36,465 nucleotides of DNA from an uncultured Lentisphaeria bacterium (GTDB lineage Bacteria; Verrucomicrobiota; Lentisphaeria; Victivallales; Victivallaceae): assembly GCA_903863035.1 (NCBI GenBank), contig CAIPAT010000258.1, positions 1 to 36,465 of the forward strand, given 5' to 3'. A program made the translations under genes and the position numbers. Positions 1-7,803 of the stretch are shown here, piece after piece (within the stretch, counting starts at the first letter, position 1; the number at the start of each line of letters is the position of its first letter). The notes beneath the pieces are model-generated. The model did no database searches. It was given only the letters and a program-made list of their open reading frames with translations, and was not told the origin of the DNA.

Positions 1-25
1 ATACGATGTTACCTTTTCTCTGCAT
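1..25 (-). CDS. 5' end of a minus-strand gene (partial, unidentified)
   Basis: An ATG on the minus strand at 25-23 opens MQRKGNIV and runs off the window. It is preceded at 33-39 (minus-strand reading AAAGGAG) by a strong ribosome binding site at 7-nt spacing, and that is the main support. The product cannot be identified from eight residues. If real, it is transcribed divergently from the operon at 281, so the 1-280 region would be a shared regulatory region. The alternative is that a plus-strand gene ends here (two plus frames close at 30 and 63). Confidence 0.35.
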
Positions 26-31
26 TTTGAG

Positions 32-82
32 ACTCCTTTGTTAGTTTTAGGTCGCAAACCATAATTTAACTGACAAAGGAGT
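32..82. promoter_or_regulatory. Stem-loop: SD-sequestering hairpin or terminator
   Basis: Bases 32-44 and 70-82 are complementary over 13 bp with one G-U pair, around a 25-nt loop. Read on the plus strand the stem runs into six Ts, as a terminator would. Read on the minus strand the right arm (ACTCCTTTGT) pairs exactly with the ACAAAGGAGT that carries the ribosome binding site of the gene starting at 25, so it could hide that site. The sequence alone does not decide between the two. Confidence 0.45.
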
Positions 83-96
83 TTTTTCTTTAACCT

Positions 97-115
97 GTGA
101 CAAATTCCTTGTCAC
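97..115. promoter_or_regulatory. Inverted repeat GTGACAA-5-TTGTCAC
   Basis: Perfect 7-bp arms separated by ATTCC lie between the two divergent starts, a position where an operator would sit. The same heptamer arms recur in opposite order after the tRNA at 33898-33914, where they look like a simple hairpin. The function is unproven. Confidence 0.3.
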
Positions 116-129
116 TTACTCATGGTATC

Positions 130-143
130 TGACTCCTGACTTC
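130..143 (+). repeat. Two degenerate heptamers (TGACTCC TGACTTC)
   Basis: Two adjacent 7-bp units differ at one base. Equivalent pairs occur at 30293-30306 (TGACTTT TGACTTC) and, inverted, at 23345-23358 (GAAGTCA GAATTCA) next to long heptamer arrays. They are probably small relics of one spacer-repeat family. Confidence 0.4.
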
Positions 144-178
144 TTGTTTTATTCCTTATAGAATTTACATGATTAGTG

Positions 179-207
179 TTGACAAGTCAAATGTTGCCGG
201 TTATAAT
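179..207 (+). promoter_or_regulatory. Consensus sigma70 promoter of the 281-2949 operon
   Basis: TTGACA at 179-184 and TATAAT at 202-207 are separated by exactly 17 bases, a full match to the housekeeping promoter consensus. Transcription would begin near 214, inside the palindrome at 207-229, so this strong promoter is probably held off by a repressor. Confidence 0.85.
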
Positions 208-229
208 ATACAGCAACAGTTGCTGTATA
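207..229. promoter_or_regulatory. 23-bp perfect palindromic operator over +1
   Basis: Two 11-bp arms (TATACAGCAAC and its reverse complement) flank a central A. The palindrome begins at the last base of the -10 box and covers the predicted start site, the classic position for a repressor operator. The following bases 230-240 (CTGTTGCTTAT) resemble a third half-site. The odd-length symmetry fits a GntR-type or hybrid GntR/LacI-type sugar regulator, but the family is a guess and no regulator gene lies beside it in the window. Confidence 0.75.
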
Positions 230-280
230 CTGTTGCTTATGTGAATATATTTATTTAAACTGTTACATGGAGATTGAATA

Positions 281-1738
281 ATGGACAAAATTGAATTCCG
301 CAAAAAGGTAATCGGCTGCTGGCTGGGCAAAGCTGTCGGCGGCACTCTCGGACAACCCTATGAAGGCACTGAAGGCCCGCTGAGCCTCTCCTTTTATGAT
401 CCGGTTCCGACGGATATGATTCCTAATGACGACCTTGATCTGCAAGTGCTCTGGGCTTGTGTCATGGATAAAATGGACAAGCCGCGCGTTGACCGCCAGG
501 TTTTTGCTGACGCCTGGCTGGAGCATGTGAATTTTCCCTGGGATGAATACGGGCTGGCGATCCGGAATATCCGCAACGGGATCAGGCCGCCGTATTCCGG
601 CAGTTATGATAACTTCTTTGTCCGAGGTCTTGGCGCGGCGATCCGCAGCGAACTCTGGGCCTGTCTGGCCCCGGGCAATCCGCAACTGGCTGCCGCTTAT
701 GCTTATGAAGACGCCTGCGTTGATCATGACGGCGAAGGCATGTATGCGGAAATATTTTTTGCCGCGCTGGAAAGCCAGGCGTTTGTGGAAAGTTCAATCC
801 CTGAACTGATTAAAGCCGGACTCAGTGCAATCCCGGCAGACAGCCGCTTGAGCAAAGCCATTCAGGATACCTGCACCTGGTGGCATCATCTGAAAAACTG
901 GACTGCCGTCCGTGAAAGAATACTTGTTACTTACGGCGGCGATAATTTTACCGACGTAATCATGAATATTCCATTTACAATACTCGGACTGCTGGCCGGG
1001 AATGGTGATTTCAGTCAGACTATCTGTATTGCGGCAAACTGCGGACAGGATGTTGACTGTACCGCTGCCAGCGCCGGCGCCATCCTGGGTATTATCAATC
1101 CGGAATCTATCGGCGAGGAATGGCTGCGGCCGATTGGCCGTAAACTTATCCTGAATGCAGGGATTGTCGGAATTAGTCATCCGGAAACGCTTGACGGTTT
1201 CACCGATATGATCATCGCGCTGAAAGACCGCCTGCCGGTTTATGCAAAAGCTGCATCTGTACCGGAACCGGACTGGAGCAAACATAAAATACATGCCGAA
1301 ATGAAACTTTTCAAAGGCTGGCTGGCGATGGACGAAAACAAGTCCAATCCGATATTTTCCGGCGAGGGGGAGCCAGTGGAGTTTCCGGGACATATCTGCC
1401 GTCTGCCTGCGTCAAAAGTTCCGCCGGATTCAATTATGCTGATCCGCTATAAATTTGAACTGGAAACAACGCGCATGGTCAGAGTCATGTGTAATTCCGC
1501 TTCCAATCTTCGCGCCTGGGTTGACGGCAAGTATGCCTTCGGCCGGGAATGCGGCCGGATGCTTCCATCATTCCACCGTCTTCCGATCAACCAGTTCAAA
1601 GACATGGAATTGTCCGCTGGCACCCATGAATTAGTTATCGGTATTCATCCCAATAATAATGAACAGGAAATGTTATGGGTGGTCGGCATCGGCGACAAAG
1701 CCGATTTTCAATGGATCCCGCGCGCGTTTCTGAAATAA
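281..1738 (+). CDS. ADP-ribosylglycohydrolase-fold protein with C-terminal beta domain
   Basis: This 485-residue protein has the ADP-ribosylglycohydrolase (ARH/DraG, PF03747) fold in residues about 5-315. The N-terminal GCWLGKAVGGTLG motif, the acidic NDD set at residues 49-51 and the NCGQDVDCTAASAGA segment with D257 and D259 correspond to the dinuclear Mg2+ site of the family. Residues about 340-485 form a separate, probably beta-sandwich domain not usual in ARH enzymes. The ATG at 281 has GGAG at 269-272. There is no signal peptide, so it is cytoplasmic. It shares an operon with a uroporphyrinogen-decarboxylase-like gene behind a repressible promoter. That suggests a catabolic role, perhaps hydrolysis of an N- or O-glycosidic bond, rather than protein de-ADP-ribosylation. 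The substrate is unknown. Confidence 0.8.
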   Translation: MDKIEFRKKVIGCWLGKAVGGTLGQPYEGTEGPLSLSFYDPVPTDMIPNDDLDLQVLWACVMDKMDKPRVDRQVFADAWLEHVNFPWDEYGLAIRNIRNGIRPPYSGSYDNFFVRGLGAAIRSELWACLAPGNPQLAAAYAYEDACVDHDGEGMYAEIFFAALESQAFVESSIPELIKAGLSAIPADSRLSKAIQDTCTWWHHLKNWTAVRERILVTYGGDNFTDVIMNIPFTILGLLAGNGDFSQTICIAANCGQDVDCTAASAGAILGIINPESIGEEWLRPIGRKLILNAGIVGISHPETLDGFTDMIIALKDRLPVYAKAASVPEPDWSKHKIHAEMKLFKGWLAMDENKSNPIFSGEGEPVEFPGHICRLPASKVPPDSIMLIRYKFELETTRMVRVMCNSASNLRAWVDGKYAFGRECGRMLPSFHRLPINQFKDMELSAGTHELVIGIHPNNNEQEMLWVVGIGDKADFQWIPRAFLK

Positions 1739-1762
1739 ATAAATGAATTAAAGTATTGATCC

Positions 1763-1800
1763 AGTCTTTTCTCAATAGACTCTCTATTGAGAAACAGACT
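1763..1800 (+). promoter_or_regulatory. Intercistronic hairpin between the two operon genes
   Basis: Arms 1763-1778 and 1784-1800 pair over 16 bp with one bulged C (1795) and a five-base loop. No T-run follows, so it is not a standard terminator. It sits between the stop at 1738 and the start at 1849 and could stabilise the upstream mRNA or set the expression ratio of the two genes. Confidence 0.6.
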
Positions 1801-1848
1801 GAAATTATGTTCTGTGCTTGTCCGGGATTAAAGCAGGAGAACTTCAGC

Positions 1849-2949
1849 ATGAAAGAATGGGTAAAAGAGAAGCTTGCGATCGTTGATGGTCTGTATCCGG
1901 CTGACAGGATTGACGCCAGCAAAAAACGCTGGCAATGGATATGGAACGGAGGCGGAGAAATTGACCGCAGACCGTTTGTTTATTCTCCGGCAACCGTAAA
2001 TTATTATGATGACAATCATACTCCGGAAGAAAGACTGAGAGTGCTTCTCGACGAGTTTATAGCGAGAGGAAGAATGGATGATGACTTTATCCCTTCGTTT
2101 TTTCCCGGCTGTAAGCAGTCCACAATTCCAAATATGTTTGGCGCAAAAGAAGTTGTTCACGGCAAAGATTACACGGTGGACCGGTTTATTGAGAAGATCG
2201 AGGATATCGACAAACTGCCCGCGGCCTCCATCAGCAGGGGAAGTGTCGCTGAATCATGGCTGGAGATGCAAAAATATCTGATGCATGAAACTGAAGGGCG
2301 CATTCCTGTTCATGTTACCGATATGCAGGGGCCGGCGGATGTCTGCGGGCAACTGCTGGGCTATGAAGATTTTTTTCTGAGTCCTTATACGCATCCGGAG
2401 CTGTTTCATAAATTGATGGATGCGGTGACGAATGCTTTCATCATGTTCTGGCAGAAACAGAAAGATTTACTGGGAGAACTCTTTGTCGGCACCCATCTGT
2501 TCGGCTGGGACTGGGTTCCTGATAATTGCGGAGCATCGCTTTCCGCAGACAGCCTTGTCATGATTTCCCCTGACTATTATGATGAGTTTTATAAACCGTA
2601 TCTCGTCAAAATAGGTGAGGCATTCGGCGGGCTTGCCATCCACTCCTGCGGCGATTTTTCAGGTGTGATGAAAAATATATGCAATACCCCTTTTCTTAAA
2701 GCCGTCAACGCCGGGCAGATGACTGTTCCAGACATGCTGAAAGCTGGAATGAGCAGTGAATTTGTGATAATTGCCAGAGCTGAGCCTGATGATATGCCGG
2801 CGCTGGCAAAACTGGCAAGGGAAAATAATCTGAAATTAGATTTATCAATAGCGATATGGCCTTCTGATGATCCATTGGCAATGAGTTCAAAAGAATGGGA
2901 CGCTTTGAAAAGGATTGAAAATAGGATTATTGAGTTAATGAGGTTTTAA
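1849..2949 (+). CDS. Uroporphyrinogen decarboxylase (URO-D) family protein
   Basis: The 366-residue product belongs to the URO-D/MtaA superfamily (TIM barrel). The diagnostic HSCG motif at residues 265-268 would supply His and Cys ligands for Zn2+, as in corrinoid-methyltransferase (MtaA/CmuA-like) members. True HemE enzymes lack this motif and have a different N-terminus, so porphyrin synthesis is unlikely. An in-frame TTG exists at 1756, but ATG 1849 is chosen because AGGAG lies at 1835-1839 and the earlier stretch is occupied by the hairpin. The gene follows the ARH-like gene in the same operon and probably acts in the same catabolic route. The substrate is not known. Confidence 0.8.
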   Translation: MKEWVKEKLAIVDGLYPADRIDASKKRWQWIWNGGGEIDRRPFVYSPATVNYYDDNHTPEERLRVLLDEFIARGRMDDDFIPSFFPGCKQSTIPNMFGAKEVVHGKDYTVDRFIEKIEDIDKLPAASISRGSVAESWLEMQKYLMHETEGRIPVHVTDMQGPADVCGQLLGYEDFFLSPYTHPELFHKLMDAVTNAFIMFWQKQKDLLGELFVGTHLFGWDWVPDNCGASLSADSLVMISPDYYDEFYKPYLVKIGEAFGGLAIHSCGDFSGVMKNICNTPFLKAVNAGQMTVPDMLKAGMSSEFVIIARAEPDDMPALAKLARENNLKLDLSIAIWPSDDPLAMSSKEWDALKRIENRIIELMRF

Positions 2950-3163
2950 ACAGAAATAATTTAAGTTATTATTAATTGCGCGTCAATTGTAATTCAAGAG
3001 AACTCGTTAAAATATTTTTGGCTATGCAGTGTCCGGGAATTAGCATTTGCAGGTACAGATTGGAGAAACTGTACGCATATGGCTTGCATCACATGAGTCC
3101 CATATGTCGCATAAGTCCCATACAAAAACATTGTGCATGCCGGTGCCCAAATTGTCCATGGTT
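2950..3163. other. Gene-free spacer with degenerate GTCCCATA repeats
   Basis: Nothing convincing is coded here. An open frame from 2976 has no ribosome binding site and odd composition. At about 3096-3122 there are three degenerate copies of a roughly 9-bp unit (GTCCCATAT, GTCGCATAA, GTCCCATAC), a typical spacer microrepeat. Confidence 0.45.
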
Positions 3164-3191
3164 AAAAAAACGTAAAAAAAACTAAAAAAAA
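3164..3191. promoter_or_regulatory. Three phased A-tracts (bent DNA / UP element)
   Basis: A7 at 3164-3170, A8 at 3174-3181 and A8 at 3184-3191 have centres about 10.5 bp apart, one helical turn. In-phase A-tracts bend DNA, and just upstream of a -35 box they act as UP elements. They end 12 bases before the -35 of the ribosomal operon. Confidence 0.65.
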
Positions 3192-3203
3192 TATGGTAAA
3201 GGG

Positions 3204-3231
3204 TTGCAGGTCGCGGTTGTTGCGGTATAGT
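3204..3231 (+). promoter_or_regulatory. Promoter of the rpsP operon
   Basis: TTGCAG at 3204-3209 and TATAGT at 3226-3231 are separated by 16 bases. The transcript would begin near 3238 and have a leader of about 155 nt before rpsP. Confidence 0.6.
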
Positions 3232-3392
3232 ATAAGCTCTTGTTGACTTTTGATAAAGAATCAATGAAACGTGATTCCGGTCACGGGGTACGCGTTCCGA
3301 AGATTGAGAAAGTGGCTGGCTTCGGAGGGTGGAGCTGTTTGCCGGAATTGAATATAAAGTTGGGTTTTTAAGTAAAAAGAGGTTTTAAGAGT

Positions 3393-3740
3393 ATGGCAGT
3401 TTCAATCAGATTGAAAAGAACCGGATCAAAGAACAACAGCTGTTTCCGGATTGTTGTAATGGACAGAAAGACTTCCAGAGACGGCAGAGCGGTCGAATTT
3501 CTGGGTTTTTATGATCCCAGACACAAAGATGAAAAAATTGACTTGGAAAGAGCAGACTACTGGCTTTCAACCGGCGCAATACCGAGTGAAACCGTTGAGG
3601 GTATTCTCAAGCGGGTAAGAAGCGGCGTTAAGATGTCAGACAAAGTTAAAGTGAGCAAGCCTTCCAAGAAAGCCGTGGCTAAAGCCCAGGCTGTTGCTGC
3701 AGCGACTGCCGCATCGGCATCTGAAGCCAAACCTGCATAA
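3393..3740 (+). CDS. rpsP: 30S ribosomal protein S16
   Basis: The first about 80 of 115 residues match S16 well: the start MAVSIRLKRTGSKNNSCFRIVVMD, the F-L-G-F-Y-D-P segment and the WLSTGAIPSETV segment. S16 is an early 16S-binding assembly protein. The last about 35 residues are an Ala/Lys-rich, probably disordered tail, common in S16 of several phyla. It is the first gene of the classical operon with khpA, trmD and rplS. The start is set by AAGAGG about 10 bases upstream. Confidence 0.95.
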   Translation: MAVSIRLKRTGSKNNSCFRIVVMDRKTSRDGRAVEFLGFYDPRHKDEKIDLERADYWLSTGAIPSETVEGILKRVRSGVKMSDKVKVSKPSKKAVAKAQAVAAATAASASEAKPA

Positions 3741-3776
3741 TGCAGTATTGAATTTGTAACCAAGGAACCATTAAAA

Positions 3777-4097
3777 GTGTTAAAGTCATTTGTTAAGTTT
3801 TTTACCGGTGGTGGTCGTGCGGAAGAAAAGAAGCCGGTCCCCGGAGCAGAAGGCGGAATCAAGGATCTCGAAAATTTTGTTGATTACGTTGTTCGCGCAC
3901 TGGTTGATTTTCCGGATGCGGTTAGAGTTTCTTCTGAAATCGGTAAAGATTCGAATATCATAAAGATTGACTGCAAGAAGGAAGACATCGGCAAGATTGT
4001 CGGCAAAAGAGGGAAGACGATCATGGCGATTCGCGCTCTGGTCAGCGGCGCCGCCGGACGTCTCCAGAAAAAAGTTTCAGTCGAGGTAAATGATTGA
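3777..4097 (+). CDS. khpA: KH-domain RNA-binding protein KhpA
   Basis: This 106-residue protein ends in a single KH domain (about residues 30-106) with the GxxG loop [10 protein letters not shown]. It starts at a GTG with AAGGA about 10 bases upstream and has a 25-residue N-terminal extension ([16 protein letters not shown]) absent from the usual 75-80-residue KhpA. In other bacteria KhpA dimerises with KhpB (Jag) and binds mRNA and sRNA. The KhpB gene is also present here at 33078. The gene overlaps trmD by 8 bp. Confidence 0.9.
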   Translation: MLKSFVKFFTGGGRAEEKKPVPGAEGGIKDLENFVDYVVRALVDFPDAVRVSSEIGKDSNIIKIDCKKEDIGKIVGKRGKTIMAIRALVSGAAGRLQKKVSVEVND

Positions 4098-4779
4098 TTT
4101 GCGAATTGATATCATAACGCTTTTCCCTGATATTTTTTTCGGCCCGTTCAAAGAGAGCATCATCGGCAGAGCAGTGAAGCAGGGGCTTGTTGAGATCAAT
4201 GCGGTGAACCTGCGGAACTATACGCATGACGAACGCGGAACTGTTGATGATAAACCTTATGGCGGCGGACCGGGAATGCTGATGAAGGTCGAACCCCTCT
4301 TCGAGGCGGTGGAAGACCTCAGGACTGAGCAGTCGCTGGTGATTCTGACCAGTCCTCAGGGGGAACGCTTTAACCAGAAGATGGCCGTTGAGATGACCGC
4401 GCATGACCATCTGATTATAATATGCGGACATTATGAAGGCGTGGATGAACGAGTTCGCGCCGCGTTGATTGACAGAGAGATTTCTATCGGCGACTATGTG
4501 CTGACCAGCGGGAATCTGGCCGCGATGGTGATGACTGACGCAATTGTCAGGCTTCTCCCCGGGGTTTTGGGTTCCGATGAGTCAAGTGTTGACGAATCGT
4601 TTGCCAACGGTTTACTGGAGTATCCTCAATACACCAGGCCGGTAGAGTTTCGCGGCATGAAAGTGCCGGATGTGTTGCTCTCAGGCAATCATGCCGGAAT
4701 CGCTGCGTGGCGGCTGAAACAGTCGCAGGAGCTGACAAGGCAGCGCAGGCCGGATTTAATTGACAATAAAATAAAATAA
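4090..4779 (+). CDS. trmD: tRNA (guanine-37-N1)-methyltransferase
   Basis: The 229-residue TrmD methylates G37 of tRNAs using S-adenosylmethionine, which prevents +1 frameshifting. The trefoil-knot SAM site is visible as [25 protein letters not shown] and [11 protein letters not shown]. The usual GDYVLTGGELP appears here as [11 protein letters not shown], a mild variation in the knot loop. The C-terminal helical region [20 protein letters not shown] is typical. The ATG lies inside the end of khpA with GAGG at 4083-4086, so translation is coupled. Confidence 0.95.
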   Translation: MIDLRIDIITLFPDIFFGPFKESIIGRAVKQGLVEINAVNLRNYTHDERGTVDDKPYGGGPGMLMKVEPLFEAVEDLRTEQSLVILTSPQGERFNQKMAVEMTAHDHLIIICGHYEGVDERVRAALIDREISIGDYVLTSGNLAAMVMTDAIVRLLPGVLGSDESSVDESFANGLLEYPQYTRPVEFRGMKVPDVLLSGNHAGIAAWRLKQSQELTRQRRPDLIDNKIK

Positions 4780-4821
4780 AACAATAACAGATATTTGAAT
4801 ATAAAAAACTTGGAGGCTGAT

Positions 4822-5169
4822 ATGAACATAATGGATAAAATCAGAAAAGAACAGTGCAAGCAGGACGTCACCGATTTTTCCGCCGGCGATACTGTAAAAG
4901 TGCATGTTAGAATCGTTGAAGGCACAAATGAGCGTATCCAGATTTTCGCCGGGACCGTTCTCGCCCGCAAAGGCTCTGGCATTGAGGAGACTTTCACCGT
5001 CAGACGTGTGGTTTCCGGTCAGGGTGTCGAGCGTGTATTTCCGCTGAACAGTCCGCGTGTCGCTAAGATCGAAGTGATCAGACAGGGCAAGACCAGACGT
5101 GCCAAGCTTTATTATCTTAGAACCAAGATTGGCAAGTCTGCCAGAGTTAAAGAACGCAGAACCGTGTAA
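4822..5169 (+). CDS. rplS: 50S ribosomal protein L19
   Basis: This protein of 115 residues is the usual length for L19, with the family segments [31 protein letters not shown] and the RRAKLYYLR region near the end. An in-frame TTG at 4795 would add nine residues, but GGAGG at 4812-4816 places the start at ATG 4822. It is the last ribosomal gene of the operon, followed at a 32-base gap by rnhB. Confidence 0.95.
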   Translation: MNIMDKIRKEQCKQDVTDFSAGDTVKVHVRIVEGTNERIQIFAGTVLARKGSGIEETFTVRRVVSGQGVERVFPLNSPRVAKIEVIRQGKTRRAKLYYLRTKIGKSARVKERRTV

Positions 5170-5201
5170 AAGGGGCTTTTTCTCCTTAATTTCTGCATAA
5201 A

Positions 5202-5855
5202 ATGGAATATCTTTCCATAAATGATAAACTCCTCTTCCTGGAACAAAAACGCTGGGCTGAGGGGTTTTCTTTTGTAGGTGGAGTGGATGAAGTCGGGCGG
5301 GGGCCGCTGGCAGGGCCGGTTGTCGCCGCCGCTGTGGTTTTCCCGCAGCATGCCCGGATTCCTGCGGTAAATGATTCGAAGCAGTTGACTGAAGAGCAGC
5401 GAATTGAATTGCGGCATGCGATTCTGGAGGTTCCGGGAATGCAATACGGCATTGCCGTGGTGTCGGTGGAAATGATTGATAAAATTAATATTCTTCAGGC
5501 ATCGCGGATGGCGATGCGACAGGCAGTGAGCCAGTTGGAGAATTTAGATTTTCTGTTGATAGACGGGCTGCCGGTACCGGATATGCCGGTGCCATGCGAA
5601 GCGATAGTCAAGGGTGATGCAAAATCGGCAAGTATTGCTGCCGCCAGCATTCTGGCCAAAGTGTTTCGCGATGAATTGATGGTGGATTTTGCCGGACAGT
5701 ATCCGCAGTACGGTTTTGAGCGGCATAAAGGTTACGGAACTGAAAAACATCTTGAGGCGCTGAAGAGCTATGGCGTATGTGCGATTCACCGCCGGTCTTT
5801 CGCTCCGGTGCGTGATATAATTGCTCCTCCGCCTGAACAGTTGAATTTGTTTTAA
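5202..5855 (+). CDS. rnhB: Ribonuclease HII
   Basis: The 217-residue enzyme removes ribonucleotides and RNA primers from DNA-RNA hybrids. The active-site motif GVDEVGRGPLAGP (D29, E30) and the later DSKQLT and VKGDAKSASIAAASILAK segments are characteristic. No clear ribosome binding site precedes the ATG, so translation may be low or depend on read-through from rplS. The rplS-rnhB order is a common arrangement. Confidence 0.93.
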   Translation: MEYLSINDKLLFLEQKRWAEGFSFVGGVDEVGRGPLAGPVVAAAVVFPQHARIPAVNDSKQLTEEQRIELRHAILEVPGMQYGIAVVSVEMIDKINILQASRMAMRQAVSQLENLDFLLIDGLPVPDMPVPCEAIVKGDAKSASIAAASILAKVFRDELMVDFAGQYPQYGFERHKGYGTEKHLEALKSYGVCAIHRRSFAPVRDIIAPPPEQLNLF

Positions 5856-6008
5856 TGGGAAAATTTTTGAAAAAATTACGGATAAAATCATATATTGCAA
5901 ACAGGATCAGGCTTATTTCTGATGACTGCCGAACATGTAGCTGTCACTAGGTTTTTTTGCATTATTGACTAAGATATATTGAAACTTGAAACAGAGGATT
6001 TAAATAAA

Positions 6009-7736
6009 ATGAGTAAATTTCCGATTGAAACGATCCGCCACAGCACGGCGCATATCATGGCTGCCGCCGTACAGCAGCTTTTTCCCGGAGTCAAATTTGA
6101 TATCGGGCCTTCAACGGATGATGGTTTTTATTATGACTTCGATATGGAACACCGGCTGACCCCGGAAGATCTGGAAAACATTGAAGACGCCATGCGCAAG
6201 TTATGCAACCAGAAGCTAGCGTTTGAAGTTGTTGAAATGGCCCGCGCTGAAGCACAAGAATTCCTTAAATCAAAAGATCAGACGTTCAAACTTGAGCGTC
6301 TGACGGATATTCCGGAAGGCGAGAAAATCACGTTCTACCGTTGCGGTGATTTTACCGACCTCTGTCGCGGCCCGCACGTGGAACATTCCGGTCAGATCGC
6401 CGCATTCAAGCTGATGTCCATTGCCGGTTCATATTTCCGCGGCAAAGAAAGCAACCCCATGCTGCAGCGTATTTACGGAACCGCTTTCCCGAGTAAACAG
6501 GAATTGCATGATTATCTGCAGTTGATTGAAGAAGCCAAAAAGCGCGACCACCGCAAACTCGGCAAAGAACTGGATCTGTTCAGCTTTTCCGAAATGGTCG
6601 GCCCCGGACTGGTGCTGTGGCATCCGAAAGGTGCGTTTATCCGCAATACTTTTGAAACTTTCTGGAAGCAGGAACATTATAAAAATGATTATGATATGAT
6701 CAATACTCCGCATATCGGGCGGAGCGATCTCTGGCGCACCAGCGGACATCTGGATTTCTATAAAGATGCCATGTATGCGCCGATGAAGATTGACGATACT
6801 GATTATTATGCCAAACCGATGAACTGCCCGTTCCATATTGAGATTTACAAGTCAAAATTACGCTCTTACCGCGAACTGCCGTTGCGCTGGGCTGAACTCG
6901 GCACTGTTTATCGCTATGAAAAAAGCGGCGTGCTGCATGGACTGCTCCGCGTCCGGGGCTTTACTCAGGATGATGCTCATATTATCTGTACGCCGGAACA
7001 GATTGAGGACGAAATCGCGGAAGTTCTGCGTTTCAGCCTTTCCATTTGGGACGCGTTCGGATTCAAGGAAATCAAGCCTTATCTGGCGACCCGTCCGGAA
7101 AAAGCGGTAGGAGAGCCGGAACGTTGGGAAAAGGCCATGGTTTCGCTGCAAAAAGCTGTTGAGAAATGCGGTCTTAAGTGTGAAGTTGACGAAGGCGGCG
7201 GAGCATTTTACGGGCCGAAAATTGACCTGAAAGTTAAAGACGCCATCGGTCGTGAGTGGCAGACTTCCACCATTCAGTTTGACTTCAATCTGCCGGAACG
7301 TTTTGATATGACCTATATCGGAGAAGACGGACAGAAGCACCGTCCGTTCATGGTTCATCGCGCACTGCTTGGTTCGCTGGAGCGTTTCTTCGGTATTCTT
7401 ATCGAACATTATGCCGGGGCGTTTCCGCTATGGCTGGCGCCGGAACAGGCCAGAATTCTGCCGATTACCGAGCGTCAGCACGACTATGCCCGCAAACTGT
7501 TCAAGGATTTACGCGGGCAGGGGTTCCGTGTTGAACTGGATGTACGCTCAGAAAGTGTCGGATCCAAGATCAAAGACGCCAGGAATCAGCGCATCCCTTA
7601 TATGCTGGTTGTCGGTGACCGAGAAATGGAAAACGGCAACGTGGCGGTGCGTTCACGCCGCGAAGGCGAAATGGGAGAATTGACAATTCCTGCGGTAATT
7701 GAAAAAATGCGATTTGAAATTGAACAGAAAATATGA
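6009..7736 (+). CDS. thrS: Threonyl-tRNA synthetase lacking the TGS domain
   Basis: The 575-residue protein begins directly at the N2 editing domain: the zinc-type editing histidines HSTAH are at residues 11-15, whereas a standard ThrRS (about 640 residues) has a TGS domain first. CRGPHV (editing), MNCPFH and the later VHRALLGSLERFFGILIEHYAG (catalytic core) and the C-terminal anticodon-binding domain are all present, so charging and editing should be intact. An in-frame TTG at 5979 adds only ten residues and no TGS domain. ATG 6009 has AGAGGA about 10 bases upstream. It heads the thrS-infC-rpmI-rplT-pheS-pheT group. Confidence 0.95.
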   Translation: MSKFPIETIRHSTAHIMAAAVQQLFPGVKFDIGPSTDDGFYYDFDMEHRLTPEDLENIEDAMRKLCNQKLAFEVVEMARAEAQEFLKSKDQTFKLERLTDIPEGEKITFYRCGDFTDLCRGPHVEHSGQIAAFKLMSIAGSYFRGKESNPMLQRIYGTAFPSKQELHDYLQLIEEAKKRDHRKLGKELDLFSFSEMVGPGLVLWHPKGAFIRNTFETFWKQEHYKNDYDMINTPHIGRSDLWRTSGHLDFYKDAMYAPMKIDDTDYYAKPMNCPFHIEIYKSKLRSYRELPLRWAELGTVYRYEKSGVLHGLLRVRGFTQDDAHIICTPEQIEDEIAEVLRFSLSIWDAFGFKEIKPYLATRPEKAVGEPERWEKAMVSLQKAVEKCGLKCEVDEGGGAFYGPKIDLKVKDAIGREWQTSTIQFDFNLPERFDMTYIGEDGQKHRPFMVHRALLGSLERFFGILIEHYAGAFPLWLAPEQARILPITERQHDYARKLFKDLRGQGFRVELDVRSESVGSKIKDARNQRIPYMLVVGDREMENGNVAVRSRREGEMGELTIPAVIEKMRFEIEQKI

Positions 7737-7803
7737 TAATATTATATGATAGTCAAATATTGTGTTTTTTTTGATGTTGAAAAACTAACTGGAGGGTACT
7801 CGT

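Noticed and set aside
263..809. Long ORFs in other frames over the ARH-like gene
   Set aside because: Shadow frames of the clear ARH-family gene at 281-1738.
2976..3185. 69-codon plus-strand ORF, Cys-rich
   Set aside because: No ribosome binding site, runs through spacer repeats and the A-tracts, and has no recognisable domain.
5856..6008. T-box or other riboswitch before thrS
   Set aside because: No T-box bulge or matching stems could be seen; only a T-run without a convincing stem.
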